Shown piece after piece: positions 21,563 to 31,723 of a stretch of DNA of 64,000 nt. The notes below the pieces were generated by a model. The model did not search any database. It was not told the DNA's origin and worked only from the letters and a program-made list of their open reading frames with translations. The translations under genes were made by a program, and so were the position numbers. Location of the stretch: positions 1-64,000 of the forward strand of contig JAUNOK010000006.1 of the NCBI GenBank assembly GCA_030537195.1. The letters run 5' to 3'. Source of the DNA: Eubacteriales bacterium. GTDB taxonomy: Bacteria > Bacillota > Clostridia > Lachnospirales > Lachnospiraceae. Within the stretch, counting starts at the first letter, position 1. Each line of letters starts with the position of its first letter.

Positions 21563-22681
21563 TTACACCCTTTCAATATTGCAGATATTAATTGCACATG
21601 TTACATCATAGTCTCCAATAGAACCATCATCATTCCAATCTTTTACTATACCAATAACAACTCTGTCTCCTTTAACTTCGATAACATCATATGTATCATA
21701 GTACATCACGAATGAACCGCCATCATATGTTGCATTAACAAGTACTCTTACCTTATCACCGACATTTATTGATGTATCAGATTCTGAGGGCTGATTGCCA
21801 TTACCTGCTGAACTAATGCATCCGTCATTGACCCATCCAGTTCCGTCATTAATAAGGTATGGATTAGCAGCCCCAGTGATAACTCTTGTGATTGTTCCAC
21901 TTGTGAATCCTGCGGAAGGTGTTAGTGGTTCATTTGACGTTGAAGATGCGTATATTCTGTCATATTCTACATAATCACCTTCATGATACATTGTATCTGT
22001 GCTTGTAGAATCTACGACCTCATCAGACCCTGTTGATGTATCTTCATTACCTGTATTGCCAATAAGCTGATCATATACTTCATCACGCATAATGTCATAA
22101 TCAACTCTTGTACCATCATCAAGATGATGGTCGCTTGATTCCTGTGACATAGCGAATTTATCATCACAGATTTCTCCATCATCATTCCAATGAGCTTCCC
22201 ATATAAGCGCACCATGTTCAATAAGCTCATCTACATTCATGTAAGTATTGAGCCAGCTATGACTAGCATAGATTCCTTTAGCCTTAATATCTGCCAGTTC
22301 ATCAAGCCAAACAACAGCTAATGCCTGTGTACTGTAATAATCAATACCATGTCTTTCCTTATATCCGTCAGCATCCTCTATATCAAGGAATACCCCTATA
22401 GGATTGCTCTTGTTATACCACTCTCTAATGTGTGCTGCTTCACTTCTTGACTGCTCATCAGAAGCTGCATACTGGTATAAATACAACGCATATGGTATAT
22501 TTCTAGCTTCACACTCATTTATGTATGTCTGCGCCATGGTGTCACACTGACCGCACTCGCTATCATCTGCGCTTAAATCACTTCCATATCCACAGCGAAT
22601 AATTACAAAATCATAATTATCCTTAATATAATCAAAATTAATATCCCCCTGATGGCTGCTTATATCTATTCCTTTTTTCAT
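21563..22681 (-). CDS. Endolysin, GH25 muramidase
   Basis: A 372-aa lysin. The N-terminal GH25 domain (residues ~1-205) has GIDISSHQGDI at the N-terminus and the catalytic pair FLDIED. A Ser/Thr-rich linker (~205-235) leads to a C-terminal SH3-like wall-binding region of about 130 residues with two similar halves (YVEYDRIYASS and KVRVLVNATYDGG). It has no signal peptide, so release depends on the adjacent holin. Confidence 0.92.
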   Translation of the reverse strand: MKKGIDISSHQGDINFDYIKDNYDFVIIRCGYGSDLSADDSECGQCDTMAQTYINECEARNIPYALYLYQYAASDEQSRSEAAHIREWYNKSNPIGVFLDIEDADGYKERHGIDYYSTQALAVVWLDELADIKAKGIYASHSWLNTYMNVDELIEHGALIWEAHWNDDGEICDDKFAMSQESSDHHLDDGTRVDYDIMRDEVYDQLIGNTGNEDTSTGSDEVVDSTSTDTMYHEGDYVEYDRIYASSTSNEPLTPSAGFTSGTITRVITGAANPYLINDGTGWVNDGCISSAGNGNQPSESDTSINVGDKVRVLVNATYDGGSFVMYYDTYDVIEVKGDRVVIGIVKDWNDDGSIGDYDVTCAINICNIERV

Positions 22682-22710
22682 AATTAAATCCTTCTTTCTG
22701 TTTTAATTCA

Positions 22711-22740
22711 AAAAAGGAAGGCTGTTACACCTTCCTTAAA
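22711..22740. terminator. Hairpin between holin and endolysin genes
   Basis: AAGGAAGG pairs with CCTTCCTT around a nine-base loop. It could partly terminate or protect the late message. Confidence 0.5.
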
Positions 22741-22772
22741 ATAATAAGTATCAATTTTGTGTTACTTAAGTA

Positions 22773-23039
22773 TTAATTATCTTTAATCTGCTTATAAATC
22801 TGATTTACACCAGTACTAGCAAGACCTGACATAATGCCAATGCTGATGGCAGTAATAATATCTGTTGCAGGAAAATCAGGCATGATATACATTGCAGGAA
22901 TTGCAATGATTCCACCAATAACACCCACAATAACGGGAATAAGCTTATCAGGAGTCTTACTCCAAGCTTTGCAGCCTATTCCTGCTAAATAGCAGATAAC
23001 AACAATTGGTAATACTGTTACATAGTTTGATAAATCCAT
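22773..23039 (-). CDS. Holin
   Basis: An 88-aa protein with three hydrophobic segments (about residues 6-22, 34-54 and 60-78) and a short charged tail, KQIKDN. It resembles the phage holin family of Firmicutes siphoviruses (holin superfamily V). It forms the membrane lesion that releases the endolysin. It is directly upstream of the endolysin gene. Confidence 0.85.
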   Translation of the reverse strand: MDLSNYVTVLPIVVICYLAGIGCKAWSKTPDKLIPVIVGVIGGIIAIPAMYIMPDFPATDIITAISIGIMSGLASTGVNQIYKQIKDN

Positions 23040-23051
23040 AACTTAACACAC

Positions 23052-23291
23052 TTACCCTTTCTTCTCTAAATCTTCAATCCTATGGTTTGCGACCTTGATT
23101 TTTTCTTCCTGAAGTGCGGTCAATTCTTCAAGCTTAAATGTTCTTTCAATAACATTGTTATGCTTATCAACCCGTTTTGTTAATTCAGACAGCTTGTAAT
23201 CAATCAATGCTATTGTTTTGTTGTGCATTACATAGTTATTCACCAAGCAAACAACTAATGTAACAAGTGCTGTTATAATAGCTTCATTCAT
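23052..23291 (-). CDS. Small membrane-anchored coiled-coil protein (XhlA-like)
   Basis: A 79-aa protein with one N-terminal transmembrane helix (residues ~5-22) and a heptad-rich coiled coil to the C-terminus. This layout matches the XhlA/hemolysin-type accessory proteins next to phage holins. It lies 12 bases before the holin gene and probably assists lysis. Confidence 0.6.
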   Translation of the reverse strand: MNEAIITALVTLVVCLVNNYVMHNKTIALIDYKLSELTKRVDKHNNVIERTFKLEELTALQEEKIKVANHRIEDLEKKG

Positions 23292-23320
23292 GCCCTTCCC
23301 TTTCTTTAAATTTTGATATT

Positions 23321-23352
23321 AAAAAAGCACCTCAAAGCTATGAAGTGCTTTA
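23321..23352 (-). terminator. Terminator after tail endopeptidase gene
   Basis: AAAGCACTTCA pairs with TGAGGTGCTTT on the minus strand, followed by a T tract. The stem overlaps the last codons of the tail gene. Confidence 0.7.
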
Positions 23353-25557
23353 ATCAATTATTTTTTTGAATGTTAGATTGCCATTGGTTCTAGGCATAAA
23401 AGCAAATTTGCCAAGCTGCAAGCTATTCGTATATTCGCCATCTGTTACATACAGCTTTCTATTGCTAAAATATGCAACTTCTGTATTGTTCTGAAAAAAT
23501 GATATTCTGTCATTTGCAATTTTCAGTGTAAGTTCACTGCCTGCTTCTCCCAACACAATATTGCCATCAACAAACCTTATGTACTTGCTAATCTCACGAA
23601 ATCTTGTATCAGCATTGTTAGATACATCATCAATATTCTTAGTAAGATTATTAAATTGCATCTCAAATCCTTTTGCTGTATGTTCCAGAGATGAACTTAC
23701 TGCACCCACAAGATTATCTGTTGCATCTTTAGTGTAATAGCTTTCTGACATTGTCTGCTTTAAGCTTTTTTCAGATGTACTTATATCTGCTGTAAAACGC
23801 TGTTCAAGCTGTGTGATTGTACTCGACATGTCATTAACCACAACCCATGCTGAACCATTCCACCGCTTTAAAGTTGGTGGATTTACAGATGTATCTAACC
23901 ACATATAGGTTTTATCAGCTGGCTCAGTGTCACTTTGGATTGCTGCGTCCTTTCCACGCTCTCCTATCATGCCGACACAATAAGCAACACTTGAAGTATT
24001 ATCTGTATAGATTGTTTCTGTTCTCGTCCACAGATATTGCCCAGCACTTACAACAGGTATTGTTGTTAGCCATGTTCCTGAGGGAATAACGGTTCCGCTT
24101 GAAGATGCCTGATATGTAACCGTTGTTGAGCTGATACCTTTTCCATCTTTACCTGGCTGTCCTGGTTGTCCTGCCAGTCCATCTTCCCCTATTCTGCTTA
24201 TAGAATAACTGGTAGATGTCGTTTTATCTGTGTACGTTATAATTGTTCGAGTCCATAAATACTGCCCTGGTAATGTTTGTGGAATATCCGCGGACCATTC
24301 ACCTGTCGGCACATCTACACCAGACGTACTTGCCTGATACGTTATATCTGTTGTATCAATGCTTTTACTATTCAGCTTAATATTCGTAACTTCATTTCTG
24401 ACTGTTTTAACATACTGATTAAGCTGCTCCATCTGTGATAACTGCTTATCCGTTAATGTCTTATATGTTGTTCCTAATGTAAGCTTAGTGTTTTCAGGCT
24501 TAAGCAATTCCCGTGTGAGCTGCTTTACAATAAAATTTTGATTCTGAATAGAATGTGGCTTTGTGTTTACCTTGACATATCTGCCAATCCTGAAACTGTT
24601 TACATTTGCCACCTCTCCATCTATGGTTGCACCATTCAAGTCAGCAGCATTTACCGAAATAGAAGCGGTGAACTGTGCCATATTGTCAATGTATGCCTGT
24701 CCTTTGGTCTTAAGATTAGACGGAAGTGTTACATCATCCCAAGTGTTGGTTGTAAAGATATAACCATACTTATCCACGGCTTCTGCGTTATACACAAAAT
24801 CAACATTGTTATTAACATCCTTGATTGTTAATCTTTCACCAGTCTCATTGCCCTGCTCATCTTTAAGCTTATATCCAAGAGGAATAAGAGCTGTTGCAAA
24901 GTTTTCTACCTTAATGTTCTTTTCTAAATCAAGCAGATTCTTTCCAAACTCTATCACTTGATTACTCAACACTTCAAAATCCGCAAGGTAATCAATGTAA
25001 TTGCCATCTGCTTCATGGCGCACCCACAAATGACCGCCAAGATGGTCAATAAGCTTTGCATTTAACTCATCCCATGTACTTACATAGTCGCTATTAGACC
25101 TTACTATGTAATCATTCGGATCTGTTACAGTTATATTGCCGACCTTAAATTGCCTTGCTTCATCTACCTGTGCATTGTGGTTATTAATATACTGTGTAAA
25201 CAGCTCTGCAGGTGTTCCACTTTGCCCTTCAGCAGGAAAGGAATACGGTCTTTGAATAGAATCCAATAAAAAAGCAAGTTCCCCTTCACAAGAAACCTGC
25301 TTTTCATTGTAGAAACCTGTTTTTTCATCATAAACCCTGCCCCTGAACAATGGCTCTTTTATTCCATCTTCATACACAGTTATGATAGATTTCATTTTTT
25401 CTATGAAATTGTAATACGGATGGTCAGGATAGATGGTAAATGTGAAGGAACCCACCTTGTTATCCTCCTGACTCACCTTTGGATTGATAAGCTTAAGCTG
25501 TTCCAATGATGTATCTAATATCCGCTTATCATCACTATATGCGGTTATTCTCATCAC
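23350..25557 (-). CDS. Tail endopeptidase / receptor-side baseplate protein (Tal)
   Basis: A 735-aa prophage tail protein. The N-terminal ~370 residues resemble the Tal/gp18-like domain that closes the tail tip. Two ~60-residue repeats follow (TYQASTSGVDVPTGEW and TYQASSSGTVIPSGTW), separated by a short collagen-like GQPGQPGKDG. The C-terminal part is coiled. It directly follows the distal tail gene, overlapping it by four bases. The collagen-like and repeat region is a common spacer in tail fibres. Confidence 0.85.
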   Translation of the reverse strand: MMRITAYSDDKRILDTSLEQLKLINPKVSQEDNKVGSFTFTIYPDHPYYNFIEKMKSIITVYEDGIKEPLFRGRVYDEKTGFYNEKQVSCEGELAFLLDSIQRPYSFPAEGQSGTPAELFTQYINNHNAQVDEARQFKVGNITVTDPNDYIVRSNSDYVSTWDELNAKLIDHLGGHLWVRHEADGNYIDYLADFEVLSNQVIEFGKNLLDLEKNIKVENFATALIPLGYKLKDEQGNETGERLTIKDVNNNVDFVYNAEAVDKYGYIFTTNTWDDVTLPSNLKTKGQAYIDNMAQFTASISVNAADLNGATIDGEVANVNSFRIGRYVKVNTKPHSIQNQNFIVKQLTRELLKPENTKLTLGTTYKTLTDKQLSQMEQLNQYVKTVRNEVTNIKLNSKSIDTTDITYQASTSGVDVPTGEWSADIPQTLPGQYLWTRTIITYTDKTTSTSYSISRIGEDGLAGQPGQPGKDGKGISSTTVTYQASSSGTVIPSGTWLTTIPVVSAGQYLWTRTETIYTDNTSSVAYCVGMIGERGKDAAIQSDTEPADKTYMWLDTSVNPPTLKRWNGSAWVVVNDMSSTITQLEQRFTADISTSEKSLKQTMSESYYTKDATDNLVGAVSSSLEHTAKGFEMQFNNLTKNIDDVSNNADTRFREISKYIRFVDGNIVLGEAGSELTLKIANDRISFFQNNTEVAYFSNRKLYVTDGEYTNSLQLGKFAFMPRTNGNLTFKKIID

Positions 25558-26192
25558 AAGCCCCCTTCCTGATATGTGAAGGTGATATTGCCTGTTCCTG
25601 TTACCGTTACAGTATTATTTCCTTCTACAAGCTCCAATGTAGGGATTGTAAAAGTTCCTGCATTAACAATTGTTGATGTGCCGCCAAATGTTATTGTCAT
25701 TGAATCTGTTGTTGTAATGGAAGGAACTACCCTTCTCCTTGAATTAACAAGAGTAATAGATGCTGAACCATTAACCGCCTGTGTTACAACTGTCGGCAGC
25801 TCCTTGTACTTCCACGGTTCACATGTACATTCAATACTTATCTGACCAATGTTTTTATTTTTAGATAAAGCTGATACTTCCAGCCTTCCTACATAATAAT
25901 ATTCTGGATCATCATCAAGCACAATCTTCATTCTTTTTCCGTGGAGCGTATTCAATATACTTGAATAAAGTTCCAAAAAATCAGATTGATTCACTATTGT
26001 ATTAAAGCTGAATGACAAAGTCCTGCTTTTGTATTTAGGTTCACCAAAATACTCTGTATAATCAATCATTCCATGTGCACCATCAACATCAACATAATTG
26101 GTCTTAACCGTAGCACTTCCAATCTCTTTTTCTGTTAATATTAAATTAAAATCATCATAAGAATGATAACCACCAAATGTTACACCAATCAT
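25554..26192 (-). CDS. Distal tail protein (Dit)
   Basis: A 212-aa siphovirus tail protein with the typical start VTFGGYHSYDDFNLILTEKEIG and a C-terminal galectin-like beta domain. It forms the hexameric hub between tail tube and baseplate. Order after the tape measure gene and before Tal is canonical. Confidence 0.88.
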   Translation of the reverse strand: MIGVTFGGYHSYDDFNLILTEKEIGSATVKTNYVDVDGAHGMIDYTEYFGEPKYKSRTLSFSFNTIVNQSDFLELYSSILNTLHGKRMKIVLDDDPEYYYVGRLEVSALSKNKNIGQISIECTCEPWKYKELPTVVTQAVNGSASITLVNSRRRVVPSITTTDSMTITFGGTSTIVNAGTFTIPTLELVEGNNTVTVTGTGNITFTYQEGGL

Positions 26193-26193
26193 A

Positions 26194-29100
26194 TTATTGT
26201 CCTCTCATGCTTGCCGCGCTGATATCTCCAAGTGCCGAATCCATTGCAGGTGCTAATTCACCAACAAGAACATCTCCATTCAAATAGATTTTGTCATTTC
26301 CCCTGCTTGCAATCATATCCATAAGCTGATTAAGCTTGTCTATAATGGCAGCAGTACTGAAAGAAGCATTGATTGTAGGTGCAGGATTATGTCTGTAATT
26401 ATTCGTATTAACAGAACTGCTTCCTGATACCACCATTTTATCAATCAACTTTTCAACAGGTTCTATTGCATCCTCCTCATTTTCTTCAACACCGTTTCCG
26501 ATACCTGGAGGAATAAATGCACCAACTTCTTTAGCAAAGGCCTTTGATGGTGAATGTATATCTGCTTCATCCTTTGCTGCAGATATACTCTTCTTTATAA
26601 GTGAACGTATCTTTGTAAACAGCGACCCTGACTTTTTATCAACACCTGTGCTGATACCATCAACCATATTTTCACCAACAGATGATGTATCCGCTTCATC
26701 CTTTGCAGATTTAACGGCAAGCTTTGATAAATCAGACATTTTTTCCATCAGTGAATTTTGCTTGCTTTCAACACCATCTTCATAGCTTAATACAGCACTT
26801 GAGCCTGCTTTTGCATATTCTTCTGCTGCTTTTTTAGCATATTCCTTGGCATCATTCAGTCTTGTTTCAATGGACTTCTTCTGCTCTTCCGTTGCAGAAT
26901 TATAATAACTTCTAAGAAGTACATAATAATCCTGTGCATCATTCTTCTGCTGTTCAAGAGTCTCCTTCTGCTTCTCTGCACTCTCTCCTGCAACATCCGC
27001 TGCTGTCTTATAGGATTTTCCTAATTTATCCATATATTCAACCGCTTCTGTTACATTACCTTGTAAAATCAAAGTTGAAGCATTCTCATATGTGCTTATA
27101 TCATCATAATATTCAAATATTTTGCTCTTGGTTTCATCATAATCGCCTTGAAGCTTCTTTAAATTTTCTGATTCTGAATCATAAGCCTGTTTCGCTGCAT
27201 TCATTTTATCAAGGTACGCTTTTTGCTCCCAAGCAGATAAATTTGCAGCAGCTTCACTAAATTCAGCCTTAGCTTTATCATACTCAAGCTCTTTTTCACT
27301 AACCTTATTCTGCTGTTCAATGAGTTCTCTCTTTTGCTTATATGCGCTTTCTTCCAACTCAGTTAGATTCAACAATGCATTTTTATACTTCTCTTCCTTT
27401 GCTGACAAAAGAATTTCTGCTTTCTTGGCTTCAATAGTGTTATAAACAGATTCCGTTAACTCATTGTAATTATCAATCTGGTTGCCTGTCATGGTATATT
27501 CAGTGCCTAAAGCTTCATTTAACTCATTCAGAATAAATTCTGCCCTTGCCTTATTAGCATCCGTGACATTACCTTCTTTATCACACAAAAGCTGTAATTC
27601 TTTCCATAATCTTTCAGTGTTAGCAACTTCTACTAAACTTGATTCCGCCTTTTCATCAATAGCGGTTTGCTGATCACGCAAAGCTTGAATATTTTCATGT
27701 CTAGCTTCTGACTCTTCATTTATCTTTTTAGTTCGTTCTGCTGTTTCATCTGTTTCATTTTTAGCAGCAATTGTAACTGCACCAATTGCAATTGCTAATG
27801 CTCCAAGCGCAGTAACAACTAAACCGATAGGATTAGCAGCCATAACAGCATTAAATGCTCCCATTGCTGTCGTAGATGTCTTAAGTGCTGTTGATACAGT
27901 TGTAACAACAGACATTCCCTTTAAAGCAGCAACTGTAAATCCAACTGCGATTGTAAGACCTTCAAATTTATCAATACAGAATCCCAGTATTTTAACAGCT
28001 CCTGGAAGTGCTGTATCTATCAGCCAGTCAAGAATAGGTTCAATTTTAGTCAAACCCTTCTCTATTGTTGGCTGTAGCTTATCCACCTGCTTCTGTATCT
28101 TAGGAAGGCTCTTTTCTGCCTTAGTAAGCAACTTCTCTACGGTAGGCATTAACTTCTGTCCGAGTACTGTAAACATATTAGCAATCTGGTTCTTTATCTT
28201 CTTAAATGACGCAGCAGATGTAGAAGCCATTTTCTTATAAGCTTCTTCTGTAGCGCCTGCGCTGTTCTTCATTGCATCTATGTTTCTTGTAACACCTTCA
28301 ATGTTATTAGCAAGTACCTGTGCAGCCATACCACCTTCAGAAGAACTAAACATACCAATAATACTGTCGCCTGTCTGCTCGCTGTATTGTCCTAAGATAC
28401 CAATAACATCAAGAACGGTGTAGCCTTCTGCCCTAAGCTCTTGAAAGCTCTTTTTCTCGCCTAATACACTTTCTGTAGCATTTTCAAGCTGTGTATATAA
28501 TGTATCACTTCCAGTTCCCAACTCCTTAATCATACTGTTAAGGTAAGTTGTTGTTTCTGCTGTAGCAATACCATTAGCGGTCATTGTCGCATAGTATCCG
28601 CACAATTCATCTAAAGATACACCAAATGTATTGGCGGCAGGAATAACTCTACCCATAGCTGCTGCCAAATCTCCAACAGTGGTTTTACCTTTATTCTGTG
28701 TCATTATAAGTTTATCTGATATGCTCTCTGCATCTGCAGCACTCATACCGTAAGCATTAATGGCTGTTGTCATAATATCAACCGCTGTTGCTGTATCCGT
28801 GAAACCACCCTTGGCAAGCTTCATGGCTTTAGTTGCAAAATCAATTGCATCAGCCTGATCCACACTGGCAGAGATAGCCTGATAAATAGATTCACAGAGT
28901 TCATCTGTAGAAACATTCATTTCAGATGAAACCTGCATTATTCTCTTTTTATATGCTTCAACATCAAGTGCATTAGTATCCAGAAGTGTACTAACCTTCG
29001 CAAAGCTTGTCTCAAAGGCTGCTGCCGACTTAATAGCAAGTGTTCCAATTGCTGTAGCTGCAGAAGCAACTGTTGTAGCAATTTTGATTCCGAACTGTGC

Positions 29101-29229
29101 AACTTCATCTGCCGCCTTGTTAAACTGAGTAGCAAGTTTCTCGCCGTTCTGCTTCGTTTTATCTATATCTTTATTTGTTTCTTCAACACCTGTTAATGCT
29201 ATAGTTCCAAGCAGCTTAAATACTTCCAA
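26194..29229 (-). CDS. Tail tape measure protein
   Basis: About 1,011 aa, TP901-1-like. The N-terminal domain has AKVSTLLDTNALDVEAY and AMGRVIPAANTFGVSLDELCGYYATMTANG. A hydrophobic patch follows (about residues 440-490), then a long alpha-helical coiled region. Its length sets tail length. The frame opens at 29274, but a TTG at 29229 with AGGAGG eight bases upstream is the likely start, giving MEVFKLLGTIALTGVE. Confidence 0.92.
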   Translation of the reverse strand: MEVFKLLGTIALTGVEETNKDIDKTKQNGEKLATQFNKAADEVAQFGIKIATTVASAATAIGTLAIKSAAAFETSFAKVSTLLDTNALDVEAYKKRIMQVSSEMNVSTDELCESIYQAISASVDQADAIDFATKAMKLAKGGFTDTATAVDIMTTAINAYGMSAADAESISDKLIMTQNKGKTTVGDLAAAMGRVIPAANTFGVSLDELCGYYATMTANGIATAETTTYLNSMIKELGTGSDTLYTQLENATESVLGEKKSFQELRAEGYTVLDVIGILGQYSEQTGDSIIGMFSSSEGGMAAQVLANNIEGVTRNIDAMKNSAGATEEAYKKMASTSAASFKKIKNQIANMFTVLGQKLMPTVEKLLTKAEKSLPKIQKQVDKLQPTIEKGLTKIEPILDWLIDTALPGAVKILGFCIDKFEGLTIAVGFTVAALKGMSVVTTVSTALKTSTTAMGAFNAVMAANPIGLVVTALGALAIAIGAVTIAAKNETDETAERTKKINEESEARHENIQALRDQQTAIDEKAESSLVEVANTERLWKELQLLCDKEGNVTDANKARAEFILNELNEALGTEYTMTGNQIDNYNELTESVYNTIEAKKAEILLSAKEEKYKNALLNLTELEESAYKQKRELIEQQNKVSEKELEYDKAKAEFSEAAANLSAWEQKAYLDKMNAAKQAYDSESENLKKLQGDYDETKSKIFEYYDDISTYENASTLILQGNVTEAVEYMDKLGKSYKTAADVAGESAEKQKETLEQQKNDAQDYYVLLRSYYNSATEEQKKSIETRLNDAKEYAKKAAEEYAKAGSSAVLSYEDGVESKQNSLMEKMSDLSKLAVKSAKDEADTSSVGENMVDGISTGVDKKSGSLFTKIRSLIKKSISAAKDEADIHSPSKAFAKEVGAFIPPGIGNGVEENEEDAIEPVEKLIDKMVVSGSSSVNTNNYRHNPAPTINASFSTAAIIDKLNQLMDMIASRGNDKIYLNGDVLVGELAPAMDSALGDISAASMRGQ

Positions 29230-29257
29230 ATATAAAGCCTCCTCTCTTTTTTTGCAT

Positions 29258-29296
29258 AAAAAAAACACCCTCATAGGTGCCTTAACATGTGTTTTT
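29258..29296. terminator. Hairpin before tape measure gene
   Basis: AAAAACAC pairs with GTGTTTTT around a long loop. It lies between the tail chaperone genes and the tape measure start and may modulate transcript levels. Confidence 0.45.
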
Positions 29297-29298
29297 AG

Positions 29299-29631
29299 TT
29301 AGAGTTTAAAATTTTTCAGTATGCTTTTCGCATTATCATAAGCTGTTTTAACTTCTGCATCCGACATAGACAGATTACTAATACCCTGATGTTGCTGTGG
29401 TCTTTGCTCTGCTACATGTGAGCCATGAATAATCTCATTTTTCCATGCCGCAAAGGTCTCTCTTGAATTGCTGGAAAGATAAGCTAACCATAATTTATTA
29501 TCTTCTTCCTTTTCAGCTTCTTCATTTTTTCGCTTAACAACATGCTTTACAAAATCATATAATCTGCCTGTCTTAAGCATCCTGTTAATCAACTCATTAG
29601 GGCTTGCATACTTCTCATACATCAGGCCCAT
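29299..29631 (-). CDS. Tail assembly chaperone, gpGT-like C-terminal part
   Basis: A 110-aa protein at the position of the lambda T part, just before the tape measure gene. It is charged and helical, with MYEKYASPNELINRMLKTGRLYDFV. In many phages this is made as a -1 frameshift fusion with the preceding chaperone. The -1 frame is open only after a TGA shortly before the upstream stop. No canonical slippery heptamer was seen, so separate translation is possible. Confidence 0.7.
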   Translation of the reverse strand: MGLMYEKYASPNELINRMLKTGRLYDFVKHVVKRKNEEAEKEEDNKLWLAYLSSNSRETFAAWKNEIIHGSHVAEQRPQQHQGISNLSMSDAEVKTAYDNAKSILKNFKL

Positions 29632-29645
29632 AAACTCAACATAGC

Positions 29646-30080
29646 CTATCCGAGTAATGAAGAAGCAACCCTGAAAGAATCAATGAATCCGTCCTGCTTA
29701 AATACGTCAATAATCATCTGTACATACACAGGCAGCTTAAGATGTGCAACTTCCTCAACTGTCATACCTGATACAGATGCTAAAAGCGAATAGATATCCT
29801 TCTTAGCAACCCTGTAATTCTTTACGACAATTGCAGCAATCTTTACCATAACATCTATGCCAACCTCTTTGATTAAATCATTATTGACCTCTTTTCCTTC
29901 AACAAGCCTGTTAATCTCTTTCTTACCAAAGCAATCTGCAATCTTGTCAATACCAATCTTGTCAATAATACCTGCAAGATAATCAAGATCATCTGCTTCA
30001 ATAGGTCTCAATGTGTATGGCTTCTCTACAATAACCTCAGCTTCTGTTTTCACTGTTTCTGTTGTTGTTATTTCACTCAT
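29646..30080 (-). CDS. Tail assembly chaperone, gpG-like
   Basis: A 144-aa acidic helical protein between the major tail protein and the gpGT-like gene, the canonical place of the tail chaperone. It binds tape measure protein during tail building. There are no catalytic motifs. Confidence 0.75.
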   Translation of the reverse strand: MSEITTTETVKTEAEVIVEKPYTLRPIEADDLDYLAGIIDKIGIDKIADCFGKKEINRLVEGKEVNNDLIKEVGIDVMVKIAAIVVKNYRVAKKDIYSLLASVSGMTVEEVAHLKLPVYVQMIIDVFKQDGFIDSFRVASSLLG

Positions 30081-30095
30081 GTTTTATCTCCTCTC

Positions 30096-30851
30096 TTATG
30101 CAGTTGCTTTATTAGGATAGAAAATGTATATAGGTAACTTATCAAATACATTTCCCTTAAAATCAGCTGTAGACTTAAATGTTGTTGCGCACACAGATGT
30201 CTCTTTATTCTTGTTATCAAGTTCAAGACCAGATGTACAGATTGCATTTTCTAAGATAGCAATTATCTCTGTACCATCTGTCATTGTTCCGACAAACGCA
30301 ATGTTATCAAGATAATCACTTAATTCAATAAGCGACTTAGTCTCAATCTGTGCATATCCCTTAATTAAGGTATCAGCTTCCTTACCAACAATTGCACGCT
30401 TAATAGATTCCTTTGTATGCTGCGCAAGGTTAACATCAAGTGTACCAGTTTCACCAGTTTTCTGGTTAAGACCCTTAATCTCTACTGTTGCCCCATCAAC
30501 CTCAATTGCTGTTATTTCAGGAACAATAGAAAGCTTATTACCACCATTAGTCGCACCAAGTACATGGTCCTCATCATCAGTCCATGCTCCTGTTACATAA
30601 TCGCCAACAGCAGGCTTTGTATAATTTTTATCCAGACCTATAAATGATACGTTAGGTGTTAATTTACCGATTCTGATTTCCGTATCCTTTTCTGTTGCAG
30701 AATTATCTGCTATAACTTTAAGTGTACCTTCTGGCTGTGTTGAACCTGTTGCGTCAACCTTGCTATAAACATACTTAAAATTCTTAAATACAACACCTGC
30801 TCCAAGTAAGAAATCATTAGGTGTGTTGCTGTTAATACCTGATTTTCTCAT
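30096..30851 (-). CDS. Major tail protein
   Basis: About 251 aa, starting MRKSGINSNTPNDFLLGAGVVFKN, a pattern seen in tail tube proteins of clostridial siphoviruses. It is beta-rich and ends IYIFYPNKATA. A GGAAGGGAGC site supports the ATG at 30851 over an upstream in-frame start. It forms the tail tube around the tape measure. Confidence 0.85.
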   Translation of the reverse strand: MRKSGINSNTPNDFLLGAGVVFKNFKYVYSKVDATGSTQPEGTLKVIADNSATEKDTEIRIGKLTPNVSFIGLDKNYTKPAVGDYVTGAWTDDEDHVLGATNGGNKLSIVPEITAIEVDGATVEIKGLNQKTGETGTLDVNLAQHTKESIKRAIVGKEADTLIKGYAQIETKSLIELSDYLDNIAFVGTMTDGTEIIAILENAICTSGLELDNKNKETSVCATTFKSTADFKGNVFDKLPIYIFYPNKATA

Positions 30852-31246
30852 AGTTTTGCTCCCTTCCATTCTTTAACTTTTAAATTAACTGTCATGCTTT
30901 TAAGATCCATATTCTCATTCCTAACAGGAAGAGCATTTGCATAAAAAATAGCCACCACTGAACCGCTGTCAGTAGTGACCAATTTCCCTGATGTCTCATC
31001 AAACAATTTTTTTATTTTTTCTTTGTCCTGCTCTAATTCCAAAGCAGTACCCCTTGTAAAGCCTGACATAATGAACGTGCTTTCAGACATGCCATCTTCA
31101 TTAAGCGGCTCTACCTCCTGATACTCACCAACCCAATAAGGATAAGCAAGGGCAGAAGTCCATTCATAATACTCATAATTAATACCTGCATCCGTAAGCA
31201 GCCTATCAATTATGCCTAATGCTTCAATTGTCATATCATACCTCAT
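30848..31246 (-). CDS. Tail terminator-like protein
   Basis: A 132-aa protein between the HK97-gp10-like gene and the major tail gene, overlapping both neighbours by four bases. The alpha/beta pattern (EALGIIDRLLTDAGINYEYYEW) fits the tail terminator/minor capsid family that caps the tail at the head end. Assigned mainly by position. Confidence 0.7.
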   Translation of the reverse strand: MRYDMTIEALGIIDRLLTDAGINYEYYEWTSALAYPYWVGEYQEVEPLNEDGMSESTFIMSGFTRGTALELEQDKEKIKKLFDETSGKLVTTDSGSVVAIFYANALPVRNENMDLKSMTVNLKVKEWKGAKL

Positions 31247-31722
31247 TCACCAAGCTTGGCTTTAAATATCTCTTCTGCTCTTCTAATGATAGCAGATTTA
31301 CTGTCATTAAAAGCTTTCTGCAATGTGTGCTGTGGTCTTTTACCATTAGTCTTATAGAAAGCCTTTCCATCTTTTCCATATACAATAACAACCTTACCGT
31401 TAAATGTAGGCTTCTTTTTCCCATTGTAGCCGTCTACTGGAATATACCAAGGATTCTTTCTTCCGTCCTTATTAGCCGCCCATTCACCAGTTCCAAGTTC
31501 ATTCCATATTGCATTTTCAAGACCACTTCCAATTGTTGCTTCACCTTTAGATTCATCTACATTGGCTTTCCATGAATTCGCGAGCTGTCCTGTACCAACA
31601 GGTGTGTTTCTAGCTGCTTCTGATGCAATTTCGCCTGATGATTCAAGTAAAAAAGCACCAACAGCATCTTCAATTGCTCTATTTACCTTCATTGTATTGT
31701 CAATGAATTCAACATCTGCCAT
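31243..31722 (-). CDS. HK97 gp10-like head-tail protein
   Basis: A 159-aa protein with the gp10-like stretch SSGEIASEAARNTPVGTGQLANSWK and the C-terminal LQKAFNDSKSAIIRRAEEIF. The start at 31722 follows an AGGAGG site; an upstream in-frame start exists. It belongs to the head-tail connector. Confidence 0.85.
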   Translation of the reverse strand: MADVEFIDNTMKVNRAIEDAVGAFLLESSGEIASEAARNTPVGTGQLANSWKANVDESKGEATIGSGLENAIWNELGTGEWAANKDGRKNPWYIPVDGYNGKKKPTFNGKVVIVYGKDGKAFYKTNGKRPQHTLQKAFNDSKSAIIRRAEEIFKAKLGE

Positions 31723-31723
31723 A

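Noticed and set aside
29631..29680. Programmed -1 frameshift joining the two tail chaperone genes
   Set aside because: The -1 frame is open only briefly and no canonical slippery heptamer is visible, so it stays a possibility rather than a call.
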